A stretch of 19,480 nt of DNA, from NCBI GenBank assembly GCA_002342175.1, contig DDPL01000003.1, positions 1 through 19,480 on the forward strand, in the 5' to 3' direction. The DNA comes from Legionellales bacterium UBA2469. GTDB lineage: Bacteria; Pseudomonadota; Gammaproteobacteria; Legionellales; Legionellaceae. Each line of letters opens with the position of its first letter. Position 1 is the first letter of the stretch. Positions 10,523 through 17,571 of the stretch are shown here, piece after piece. The translations under genes and the position numbers were made by a program. The notes below the pieces were generated by a model. The model had not been told where the DNA came from, did not search any database, and saw nothing but the letters and a program-made list of their open reading frames with translations.

Positions 10523-11312
10523 ACATTAAATCCTCAATATAAGGGATAGATGGGTAATGAAAGGGAAGCTCTCCTTCAAGCCTACCTTTCATAAACTGAC
10601 TCACTTTTTTATGTCGAGAAGATTTTAAACTTTCAGGCGTCCCTTGAGCTAAAATCTGACCTGATTCAAACAAATAAACATAATCTGCAATTTCGCAGAC
10701 TTCCTGAACATCATGGGTTACAATAATGGATGTCATATTCAAACATTGATTAAAATGTTTAATTAGATTTACGAGGACCTTCATACTAATCGGATCTTGT
10801 CCAGTAAATGGCTCGTCATATAACATTAACATTGGATCTAACGCTAATGAACGGGCTAATGATACGCGTCTTGCCATTCCTCCAGATAGTTCATGTGGCA
10901 TTTTTTGATTTGCCCCACGTAAACCTACCATTTGAAGTTTCATTAAAGTAATTTGACGGATGATATCCTCTGATAAATGGCTGTGTGCACGAATAGGGTA
11001 GGCAATATTATCAAAGACATTCATATCGGTGAATAAGGCGTTGCTCTGAAACATATATCCCATTTTTTGACGGGTTAGTTGCATTTCAGTTTCAGATAAT
11101 TTCAAAATATTCGAGCCGTTAAAAAATATTTCACCAGCATCGGCATGAATTAACCGGCTAGCCAATCGTAAAAATGAAGTCTTTCCACAACCGCTTGGAC
11201 CTAGAATAGCAATGATTTTACCACGTTGGATTTTTAAATTTAAATCTTTAAAAATTTGCTTATCTTGGTAAGCAAGAGAAACATTTTTAAACTCGAGCAA
11301 GTGGTTTGTCAT
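10512..11312 (-). CDS. mlaF: ABC transporter ATP-binding protein MlaF
   Basis: A 266-residue nucleotide-binding subunit driving phospholipid movement through MlaE. All ABC motifs are present: Walker A GPSGCGKT (38-45), Q-loop Q89, signature LSGGM (142-146), Walker B MLMLYDE with E167, and switch H200. The LSGGMARRV form and the EPFTGQDP after Walker B are typical of the MlaF group. The C-terminal extension (about 248-262, PFHYPSIPYIEDL) matches the MlaF tail that clasps the partner subunit. It is the first gene of the eight-gene mla-murA-nif3 run. GGA lies five bases before the ATG. Confidence 0.96.
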   Translation of the reverse strand: MTNHLLEFKNVSLAYQDKQIFKDLNLKIQRGKIIAILGPSGCGKTSFLRLASRLIHADAGEIFFNGSNILKLSETEMQLTRQKMGYMFQSNALFTDMNVFDNIAYPIRAHSHLSEDIIRQITLMKLQMVGLRGANQKMPHELSGGMARRVSLARSLALDPMLMLYDEPFTGQDPISMKVLVNLIKHFNQCLNMTSIIVTHDVQEVCEIADYVYLFESGQILAQGTPESLKSSRHKKVSQFMKGRLEGELPFHYPSIPYIEDLMYES

Positions 11313-11337
11313 AAAAATCCATCTTTATATAGTGAAA

Positions 11338-11361
11338 TTATCAAAAAATAAACACTGATAA
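11338..11361. repeat. Inverted repeat in the mlaF/kdsD divergent promoter region
   Basis: TTATCA (11338-11343) and TGATAA (11356-11361) form a 6-base inverted repeat with a 12-base spacer, in the 109-bp gap between the divergent mla and kds operons. The position suits a shared regulator, but 6-base AT-rich arms can occur by chance. Confidence 0.25.
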
Positions 11362-11362
11362 C

Positions 11363-11391
11363 TTGCGATACATCGAAATTAATAGTATTTT
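11363..11391 (+). promoter_or_regulatory. Predicted sigma-70 promoter for kdsD-kdsC-lptC
   Basis: TTGCGA (11363-11368) and TATTTT (11386-11391) are spaced by 17 bases, about 30 bases before the kdsD ATG. Each hexamer matches the consensus at four of six positions. Confidence 0.35.
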
Positions 11392-11421
11392 AATTTAGCA
11401 GATGATGACAATGAATGAAAT

Positions 11422-12384
11422 ATGAATTTTATTAAAATCGCTCTAAATGTTATAGAAATAGAATCAAGTGCGCTAATGAACCTTTCTCAAGCGATAAATG
11501 ATGATTTTCAAAAATGTTGTGAATTAATTTTGGCATGCCCAGGAAAAGTCATTATAACAGGCATTGGTAAATCAGGTTTGATTGGGAAAAAAATTTCCGC
11601 AACACTCTCTAGCACTGGAACACCATCTATTTATTTACACCCCACTGAGGCTCTTCATGGTGATTTTGGGATGATCCAACAAAATGATATCGTCATTGCC
11701 TTATCTCATTCTGGATTTACTGAAGAACTGTGCAAGCTTATACCAGCTATTAAAGCACAGAATATCCCGTGTATTGCGATTACAAGTCAACCTAACTCAC
11801 CCCTCGCCCAAGCATCAAACCTTCATTTGTGTTACGGGGAAGTTAAGGAAGCTTGTCCATTAGGACTTGCTCCCACATCCAGTACAACATGTGCGCTTGT
11901 ACTCGGTGATGCACTTGCAGTTTCCTTGATTGAAGGTCGTCAATTTCGAGAAAAAGATTTTGCCATCAATCATCCCGGTGGAAGCTTAGGTAAAAAATTC
12001 ATGACAGCCCAAGAATTATCACATCAGTCCCAACAAATGCCCATTGTCAAACAAGATGAATGTTTATTAAATGCATTAATTGAGATTTCAGCAAAAAAAC
12101 TCGGAATGTGTTGTGTCATCAACTCTGATAACCAACTCATTGGCGTTCTAACTGATGGCGACATTCGCCGGCATTTAATAGTTGCAACCAATATTGAAAA
12201 AACACTGGTATATGAGGTAATGAACACGATGCCGAAAAGTATTCCAACCCATACATTGGCATTGGATGCTTTAAAAATAATGAAAAATAATGCCATAACA
12301 AGTCTTATTCTTGTTGATGAAACACACAAACCTCAAGGTATTCTACATATTCATGATTTACTCAAAGCAGGTTTAACAATTTAA
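11422..12384 (+). CDS. kdsD: D-arabinose 5-phosphate isomerase
   Basis: A 320-residue cytoplasmic enzyme converting ribulose 5-phosphate to arabinose 5-phosphate, the first step towards Kdo for LPS. It has an N-terminal SIS domain (about 35-190) and two C-terminal CBS domains (about 205-318). Residues matching the E. coli catalytic set are K50 in GIGKSG, E102 in SHSGFTEEL, E143 in KEACPLGLAPTSS and H184 in NHPGGSLG. Length is close to E. coli KdsD (328). It is the first gene of the + strand LPS operon, and its stop overlaps the ribosome-binding site of kdsC. Confidence 0.96.
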   Translation: MNFIKIALNVIEIESSALMNLSQAINDDFQKCCELILACPGKVIITGIGKSGLIGKKISATLSSTGTPSIYLHPTEALHGDFGMIQQNDIVIALSHSGFTEELCKLIPAIKAQNIPCIAITSQPNSPLAQASNLHLCYGEVKEACPLGLAPTSSTTCALVLGDALAVSLIEGRQFREKDFAINHPGGSLGKKFMTAQELSHQSQQMPIVKQDECLLNALIEISAKKLGMCCVINSDNQLIGVLTDGDIRRHLIVATNIEKTLVYEVMNTMPKSIPTHTLALDALKIMKNNAITSLILVDETHKPQGILHIHDLLKAGLTI

Positions 12385-12390
12385 GGAGAT
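12383..12390 (+). promoter_or_regulatory. Strong ribosome-binding site for the TTG start of kdsC
   Basis: AAGGAGAT overlaps the kdsD stop codon and lies 4 bases before TTG at 12395. It gives strong support to the rare start codon and suggests translational coupling. Confidence 0.75.
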
Positions 12391-12394
12391 ACAA

Positions 12395-12949
12395 TTGAGC
12401 ACCATTTATGATAAAGGCATACAAATTAAATGTTTAACTTTAGATCTTGATGGTGTCCTCACTGATGGGGGCTTATATCTAAACGATAAGGGTGAAGAAA
12501 GCCGTCGCTTTAATATTACCGATGGATTCGGCATTAAACTGTTAAAGGCATTGGGATTTCATGTTTGTATCATTACGGGTTCAAATGATGCTGTTGTTAG
12601 GCAAAGAATGCATCAATTGGGCATCGAACACTACTACACCAAATGCATACATAAATTAGAACCCTATGAAGATTTAAAACAAAAATTAAATCTGCAAGAT
12701 CATCAGATAGCATTTATGGGGGATGACTACCAAGATATCGTGCTTTTAAAACGCGTGGGATTGAGTTTTGCTCCTGCAAATGCGATTGATCCGGTGAAAA
12801 ATCATGTGGATATCGTTACACAAGCAAGCGGCGGACATGGCGCAGTTCGTGAAATCAGCGAATTTTTCATTAACTTGCATAATAAGTCTGATGATATTAT
12901 CAACTACTTTAATCAATATCCATGTCAAGAACTCGACAAAGTTTTCTAA
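12395..12949 (+). CDS. kdsC: 3-deoxy-D-manno-octulosonate 8-phosphate phosphatase
   Basis: A 184-residue HAD-superfamily phosphatase of the capless C0 type that forms tetramers, releasing phosphate from Kdo-8-P. HAD motifs are complete: nucleophile D17 and acid/base D19 in LDLDGVLTDG, T61 in IITGSNDA, K87, and D110-D111 in MGDDYQDI. The GLSFAPANA segment and C-terminal ASGGHGAVRE motif are typical of KdsC. Translation starts at TTG with a near-perfect ribosome-binding site. The 3' end overlaps lptC by 28 bp. Confidence 0.96.
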   Translation: MSTIYDKGIQIKCLTLDLDGVLTDGGLYLNDKGEESRRFNITDGFGIKLLKALGFHVCIITGSNDAVVRQRMHQLGIEHYYTKCIHKLEPYEDLKQKLNLQDHQIAFMGDDYQDIVLLKRVGLSFAPANAIDPVKNHVDIVTQASGGHGAVREISEFFINLHNKSDDIINYFNQYPCQELDKVF

Positions 12950-13497
12950 TATTCCTAATTGGTGTTATCACACTTGCTTATGGCTATCGGCAATTAAAGT
13001 CCACCCATCCACAAGCAAGGCATGTGAGTTCAAAGCCCTCTTTTGACTCACTCATTCGAAATGTACACTGGATTGAATTCAATGAACATGGCGAAATTTC
13101 ACAAGAGTTCTTTTCTCCAGAAATACGTGGTTATGCCAACCAAGATTTTTACGATATCATCACACCTCTTTTTAAGTTAACTCGGGAGAATGAGCTTTGG
13201 GAGATTCAATCTAATTTTGCGAAAGCTTACCACCATTCAGAAAAAATTGATTTAAATGATAATGTCTTAATCAAACATATGACAGCCAAAAGTAAAAATC
13301 CAGCTATCTTAAAAACCAAACACATCCAATATCTAGTGAAAGAACAAAAAGCTCAAACAAAACATCATGTCATTTTGGAACAAGGCAAAAACATCATTCA
13401 TTCTGATGGCATGATAGCAAGTTTTAAAGAGCATGAAACTCTAAAACTCGGAAATGTTCTGGGAAGTTATCTTCCTGAAGCAAACCCCAAGTCATAA
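12922..13497 (+). CDS. lptC: LPS export protein LptC
   Basis: A 191-residue bitopic inner-membrane protein: one N-terminal transmembrane helix (about 8-22) and a periplasmic beta-jellyroll that passes LPS from LptB2FG to LptA. The ISQEFFSPEIRGYAN and LWEIQSNFAKAYH segments, plus alternating short strands to LKLGNVLG, fit the LptC/OstA-like fold and the E. coli length (191). It overlaps kdsC by 28 bp. Unusually, lptA does not follow directly: a reverse-strand insertion begins here, and the last 31 bases of lptC are shared with the end of the large reverse gene. Confidence 0.93.
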   Translation: MSRTRQSFLIFLIGVITLAYGYRQLKSTHPQARHVSSKPSFDSLIRNVHWIEFNEHGEISQEFFSPEIRGYANQDFYDIITPLFKLTRENELWEIQSNFAKAYHHSEKIDLNDNVLIKHMTAKSKNPAILKTKHIQYLVKEQKAQTKHHVILEQGKNIIHSDGMIASFKEHETLKLGNVLGSYLPEANPKS

Positions 13498-16436
13498 CTT
13501 GCAGGCTTTTCTTGTTCGGCACCGTTCTCCCTTCGAGATGAAAATTGTGGGTGCACTTGAATCAGTTGAAAAAATGTTGCATCAATTCTATGTTCCAATT
13601 CTTTTTTAGGCAAAATTTTATTTACACGCATACAATGATTCAACATCTCTTGTTTAACCATCACTAAAGAATGCATACTCTGTGCCATATTTCCGGTGCA
13701 GCACTTTGCTTCAAAAACAGCTAAACATATTAAATCCATATGACACTTAATATCGAAATCAATCGCGTATTTTGAGAAATCTGTTTTCAATGCGTCATAT
13801 AAATCTAAATCAAACTGAGGGTGAATTTTACAATATTCTTTATATACTTCTGAACCAATTAAATCCCATATTTTCTCAAACTGATTTGTGGAGAGAAGAC
13901 GTAATAATTCAAAGTATTGAAATGTCCCTTCCTCAGAAATAACTCGGCTATTGATAACCTTCGTATAAGCCAATTGAAAATAATAATAGACATAAAACGT
14001 GTCATGGTAAGTTTTATCTAAAGGAAGATACTGTTTGTGCAACCAAATTGTTAAAGGCTCAAAATCTCGATAGTTAATTAACTTCCCTTCTACGGAATTT
14101 TTCAGTATGCCATTAAAACATTGATAGAGCTGTTGAAAAAAAAGAAATATAGAAACATTCATTTCAGTCGATAGCAATAATAAATAATAGAGATGTTCTT
14201 GAATCGTCAGGGTACTTTCAGGCAATAAAGGCATTTTTTGATGTATTAAATCTTTAAAAATTTGGTGAATCTGGTTGGCTTTATTTGTAGCAACATTCTG
14301 GTTGAGCCATTGTTTAAAATCAAGAGCCATCTGTCGGCACATAATATTATACAACTGCGTATTCCATTCCTTTTTTTCTTGGATATAGTATGCCAAAAAA
14401 TGCGTTGTAGATTGAATTTGGGTTATTTGTTTTTTATTTGATAATGGGGTGTTTAATAATAATATGATTTTTGAAAACTGGAGTTGTTTGCCTATAAAAC
14501 GCTTCCAAATTATATGATGATTTAAATCATTGAATATATTTCCATGCTCAAGCGATACTTTATTACGGTAATCATCTTCATTAGTCGGATGTTGAATTTT
14601 TAAAAAACAGAGGATGTTATCTGGAAATGGATGGTTGATTAGTAATTCTAAATTTTCCCAAGAATAAATTCTTCTTTGATGTAAAAATAAAAGTCCTTCA
14701 GCTGCAAATTGCATATTCGTTGTTGGTAACATTTCTGGGAGGGTTATCAATATAGATAAAAGTTCTTTATCTAACTCTTCCTTATATTTCTGATATAAAC
14801 ACTTAAAAAATTGTAGTGCTAGCGATTCAATATAAACCTCGTCCCCTACCTCTAATAATTCATTTTTAATGAGCATATCCCAAAAATAAAGTGAGATTAA
14901 TGGATGAGCCGACCTATCTAGAATATGATTCCAATCTTCAAAAGTTTTTGTCGCATCATGGAGAATATATTGATGAGCTTTCAATCGAGATTCTGGATTG
15001 GAATGTGCCAAAAATTCATTAAGCAATTGATCATTCATGTCGAAATCATTTGCAAGAATGAATAAATGTACAGCCATTTCCAAATTGTCAGTCTTTAAAA
15101 TAAGTAATAAATTCTCCAAAGTTAATTGATTATTTTCAAGTAATAACTCTGCAACAATCAATATATCTTCTAATAGACTTGAAGTTATTATTTTTTTTTC
15201 AAGTGCGTTCACAATTGTTTGCAAATCTAGTCGACGCTGATGGCATAGGATGATTATTTCAGCAAATTCTTCTGGAGAACCTGAATCAATGAGTAAATTT
15301 AAATGATATTCTTGGAATAAATTATTATTTTCTAAAATTCGAATTCCTATCAACAATTTCTCAAGTGATTCGAATGCAAGCGCTTTATCAAAACTATCAA
15401 TAGAAATTTGATAGAACTTATGAAGCAAAACATACAAATGTGCAGATAAATCAGGATCTTTTTGAGTAATTAACCATTGGAACGACAATTCATCTAAATA
15501 TTCATAAATTCTTAAATATTCTAATCCTATTGTTATAAAATCAATATTTTCGAAATTAGAAGTAAAAAAATCACAAATATCAAATTCAGGATTAATATCT
15601 AATAAGGCTATCAATAAATTAAAATTTTCATAAAAATATTCCGGGTATGGTAATTTCATTAATGAAATTATAAATGTCGGATATTCATAAACCTTTTTCG
15701 GTAATGACAATAGACATTCATAAGCAACGTGAAATGTATTCATTGCAAAATCTTTAAAAGATGGAATTATATAATCACTATTCAAATTTTTTGAATGAAG
15801 TGCAATATAAATTTGGGCTGCGCATTGCATTTGTTGAAGTGTTAACTGGGCATTTTTAGGAAAAAATAACCCCTGGAGAATGTTTGCATTTAAGCATCTA
15901 TTTAAGGATAGTTCTATGAATATTTCATGAATATCTAATAATATTGATTCATTCATCTCCAGGGATAAATGTCGAAACAAATTGACATCAAATAATTGAT
16001 TCAAGGCAAGGATGTGGGCGCATTGGATTAATAACCGAATCTTTTTATGAGAATTTTTATAATACTCGTCTATATCATAATTTCCCCATAAGCCTGAACC
16101 TATCATTTCTATAACCACTTGATTATAAATTTGTAATGAGATCTGTTGATTTTCAAACAACGTCATCATAAAAATTTGTTGTTCTTGAGTAAAATCCGCA
16201 ATCATTGAAAATAACTCTTTGTAGTTTTCCCGAAATGCAACAATACAATGAAAGGCCATTTTTAACATAAAAAGACAATATTTAGATTCTGAGTAATTTA
16301 AATAGATACCTTCAAGCCACATCATATGCTCGGGAAGTAAATTCTGTAATTGTTCTAATAATTGATTTTCATTTAAAAAATGTTGGAATGCAGAAGAGAT
16401 CACAATGACGTCCAAAAGATAAAATTTAAAACGCAT
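13467..16436 (-). CDS. Unrecognised large alpha-helical repeat protein inserted between lptC and lptA
   Basis: A protein of about 989 residues from ATG at 16436. I do not recognise it as a named family. The frame is open upstream to a TTG at 16580, but those extra 48 codons read through an intron-like remnant and are probably not native. No strong ribosome-binding site marks any start, so ATG 16436 is a preference; TTG 16448 and GTG 16403 are alternatives. The sequence is rich in Leu, Ile, Phe, Asn and Tyr and almost wholly helical in pattern, with about ten tandem 30-33-residue units in the first 60 percent. There is no signal peptide I trust, no catalytic motif and no clear membrane anchor. 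G+C is low: 15 of 60 bases at 15061-15120, against 29 of 60 in kdsD at 11881-11940. It lies opposite its neighbours. An alpha-solenoid binding scaffold, perhaps a secreted effector, is the best guess; function is unknown. Confidence 0.8.
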   Translation of the reverse strand: MRFKFYLLDVIVISSAFQHFLNENQLLEQLQNLLPEHMMWLEGIYLNYSESKYCLFMLKMAFHCIVAFRENYKELFSMIADFTQEQQIFMMTLFENQQISLQIYNQVVIEMIGSGLWGNYDIDEYYKNSHKKIRLLIQCAHILALNQLFDVNLFRHLSLEMNESILLDIHEIFIELSLNRCLNANILQGLFFPKNAQLTLQQMQCAAQIYIALHSKNLNSDYIIPSFKDFAMNTFHVAYECLLSLPKKVYEYPTFIISLMKLPYPEYFYENFNLLIALLDINPEFDICDFFTSNFENIDFITIGLEYLRIYEYLDELSFQWLITQKDPDLSAHLYVLLHKFYQISIDSFDKALAFESLEKLLIGIRILENNNLFQEYHLNLLIDSGSPEEFAEIIILCHQRRLDLQTIVNALEKKIITSSLLEDILIVAELLLENNQLTLENLLLILKTDNLEMAVHLFILANDFDMNDQLLNEFLAHSNPESRLKAHQYILHDATKTFEDWNHILDRSAHPLISLYFWDMLIKNELLEVGDEVYIESLALQFFKCLYQKYKEELDKELLSILITLPEMLPTTNMQFAAEGLLFLHQRRIYSWENLELLINHPFPDNILCFLKIQHPTNEDDYRNKVSLEHGNIFNDLNHHIIWKRFIGKQLQFSKIILLLNTPLSNKKQITQIQSTTHFLAYYIQEKKEWNTQLYNIMCRQMALDFKQWLNQNVATNKANQIHQIFKDLIHQKMPLLPESTLTIQEHLYYLLLLSTEMNVSIFLFFQQLYQCFNGILKNSVEGKLINYRDFEPLTIWLHKQYLPLDKTYHDTFYVYYYFQLAYTKVINSRVISEEGTFQYFELLRLLSTNQFEKIWDLIGSEVYKEYCKIHPQFDLDLYDALKTDFSKYAIDFDIKCHMDLICLAVFEAKCCTGNMAQSMHSLVMVKQEMLNHCMRVNKILPKKELEHRIDATFFQLIQVHPQFSSRRENGAEQEKPASYDLGFASGR
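14886..15821 (-). repeat. About ten degenerate 30-33-residue helical repeats within the large inserted protein
   Basis: Counting residues from the TTG at 16580, successive units begin near 254, 287, 319, 352, 383, 413, 442, 473, 504 and 536 and end near 565. Each has a helix such as AAQIYIALHSKN or IIILCHQRR, a short turn, then a second helix such as LTLENLLLIL, often closed by a polar turn such as SGSPEEF or HSNPESR. A further unit (AAEGLLFLHQRR... LLINHPFPDN) lies at 626-657. The pattern is seen directly; an alpha-solenoid fold is inferred. Confidence 0.6.
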
Positions 16437-16515
16437 GAAACTTAACAAATGTTTAAAAAAAACTCCAGTTAAACAAACAAAATCATTAGATAATTTTAAA
16501 AATAAATAAGACTTG

Positions 16516-16587
16516 ATCGAGTAGAAGGGGGAGCAAAGTCCCCGTACCCTCACACCACCCGGCATACGGATCCGTACCAAGGCGGTT
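16516..16587 (-). mobile_element. Group II intron-like 3' remnant (domains V and VI)
   Basis: On the minus strand, 16586-16554 folds as a domain V-like hairpin: lower stem ACCGCC(T)TGG with CCGGGTGGT, a 2-base TG bulge 9 bases from the 3' end, and a TACG-GATC-CGTA upper stem-loop. The lower stem contains a CGC that fits the catalytic-triad position. It is 33 nt, against the usual 34, with a minimal loop. A second hairpin, GGGGACTTTGCTCCCC, follows as domain VI, and the end ...CTACTCGAT near 16516 resembles an intron 3' end. No reverse transcriptase is present, so this is a fragment. A right-end structure of an IS200/IS605 element is the alternative, since a TnpB fragment abuts it. Confidence 0.5.
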
Positions 16588-16589
16588 GA

Positions 16590-16814
16590 CTAAACATTAG
16601 CAAACTTTTCAAAGTAATGCATTATGTGTAAAAGTGTGATTACCAAGGGAAACTGGCGGGATAAATACCAAGCGATTTTGTCGTAATTTAACATATCATG
16701 AATAAAAAAACAAGATGGACAATCCCATTCTCGAATAGATAAAAGCAGTGAATCTATTCGATAACCGCAGGTGGTGCGCCAATCGATATCCTCAAACAAT
16801 ATATTCAAAAACAA
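16590..16814 (-). pseudogene. TnpB (IS200/IS605-family) C-terminal fragment, decayed
   Basis: A 74-codon frame whose middle reads TCGYRIDSLLLSIREWDCPSC, then IHD. This matches the zinc-finger end of TnpB/OrfB proteins, where a C-x-x-CGY motif, (S/L)xLS(V/I)REWxCPxC and HDRDxNAAxN follow each other. Decay is visible. The first Cys of the first pair is Arg (CGC, one base from TGC). The stretch between the ID-W and the zinc finger, where a PSSKTC-like segment is expected, is missing. After IHD the DRDxNAA motif is lost. The rest of the nuclease is absent, so the fragment cannot be active. It ends just before the intron-like remnant on the same strand. Confidence 0.6.
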
Positions 16815-16838
16815 GAATCACCAAAATAATAAACGCTA

Positions 16839-16875
16839 TCCATCCCCACACAATCGCTCTCGCGCTCGGGATGGA
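16839..16875. repeat. 8-bp inverted repeat (possible element end or hairpin)
   Basis: TCCATCCC (16839-16846) and GGGATGGA (16868-16875) form a perfect 8-base stem around a 21-base, relatively GC-rich loop. A further GGATGGG occurs at 16894-16900. The patch is more GC-rich than its surroundings. It may be the end of the decayed mobile element. No T-run follows on the + strand. The rest of 16815-16990 shows no gene. Confidence 0.35.
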
Positions 16876-16994
16876 GAATTCCGCTTACATTAAGGATGGG
16901 TAAATTTTAAAGCAGTATACATCTAACACTGGAACATAAATTTAAAAAAGCTTGTTCGACTTCAACATTTAATCTCTGTTTAGGATGTACCTTA

Positions 16995-17003
16995 TGCTAA
17001 AAT
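16995..17003 (+). promoter_or_regulatory. Extended -10 promoter for lptA-lptB
   Basis: TGCTAAAAT fits the TGn-TATAAT extended -10 form with one mismatch and needs little -35 support; none is obvious 17 bases upstream. Transcription would start near 17010, about 25 bases before the lptA ATG. Since lptA is cut off from the lptC transcript by the reverse-strand insertion, a local promoter is expected. Confidence 0.45.
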
Positions 17004-17034
17004 AATTGTAAATATAACAAATCATTTTTTAATC

Positions 17035-17571
17035 ATGATAAATAAGACTTTTTTACTATTGTGCATATTTTTTTCATTACCTATTTATTCACTTCCAGAC
17101 GATAAAGAGAAACCCATTCACTTTACAGCAGGTATTATTGAGTGGGATCAAATCCATTATAAGGGAATATTTAAAAATAAAGTGAGTTTTATACAAGGTT
17201 CAACCGAGCTTTACGCAGAATCTGGTTATTCTGAAGGCGACGCTGAACATCAGTTTAATCAAATTGTGCTTTTGGGAAGCGAAAAACAACAAGCTCATTT
17301 TTTAATTCAACCGCAACCTAAAGAACAAGTCGTGCATGCCTATGCAAATAAAATGATCTACTTACCCTCAAAGAAATTGATTGAATTGCATGGGAATGTT
17401 AAAGTCACACAAGGACGATATCATTTCAATGCGCCTTTCTTACAATACAATACTGAAGAAAAGAAGATGCTTTCCAAAGCCTCTAAAAATGAATTAACCA
17501 TTTTAACTGTAGACCCTGAAAAAAATGATAAAACATCTGCTCGAAGCCAAACATCTCAAAAAATCTTTTAA
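17035..17571 (+). CDS. lptA: LPS export periplasmic bridge protein LptA
   Basis: A 178-residue periplasmic protein (E. coli 185) whose stacked beta-jellyroll units bridge LptC and LptD and carry LPS across the periplasm. A signal peptide of about 19 residues ends at LPIYS. The mature part shows the family's repeated short strands: [41 protein letters not shown] and [16 protein letters not shown]. The ATG at 17035 has almost no ribosome-binding site, which is unusual for an essential gene. The 3' end overlaps lptB by 47 bp. Confidence 0.93.
   Translation: MINKTFLLLCIFFSLPIYSLPDDKEKPIHFTAGIIEWDQIHYKGIFKNKVSFIQGSTELYAESGYSEGDAEHQFNQIVLLGSEKQQAHFLIQPQPKEQVVHAYANKMIYLPSKKLIELHGNVKVTQGRYHFNAPFLQYNTEEKKMLSKASKNELTILTVDPEKNDKTSARSQTSQKIF

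Noticed and set aside
12024..12329. 101-codon reverse frame inside kdsD
   Set aside because: Shadow of the CBS-domain region of kdsD; no start signal.
12804..13046. 80-codon + frame across the kdsC-lptC junction
   Set aside because: Both genes in this region are well supported in other frames and share their own 28-bp overlap.
16792..16884. 30-codon reverse frame encoding a hydrophobic peptide (GWIAFIILVILVFEYIV)
   Set aside because: No ATG follows the upstream stop (only an internal GTG) and there is no ribosome-binding site; short AT-rich frames often look hydrophobic.
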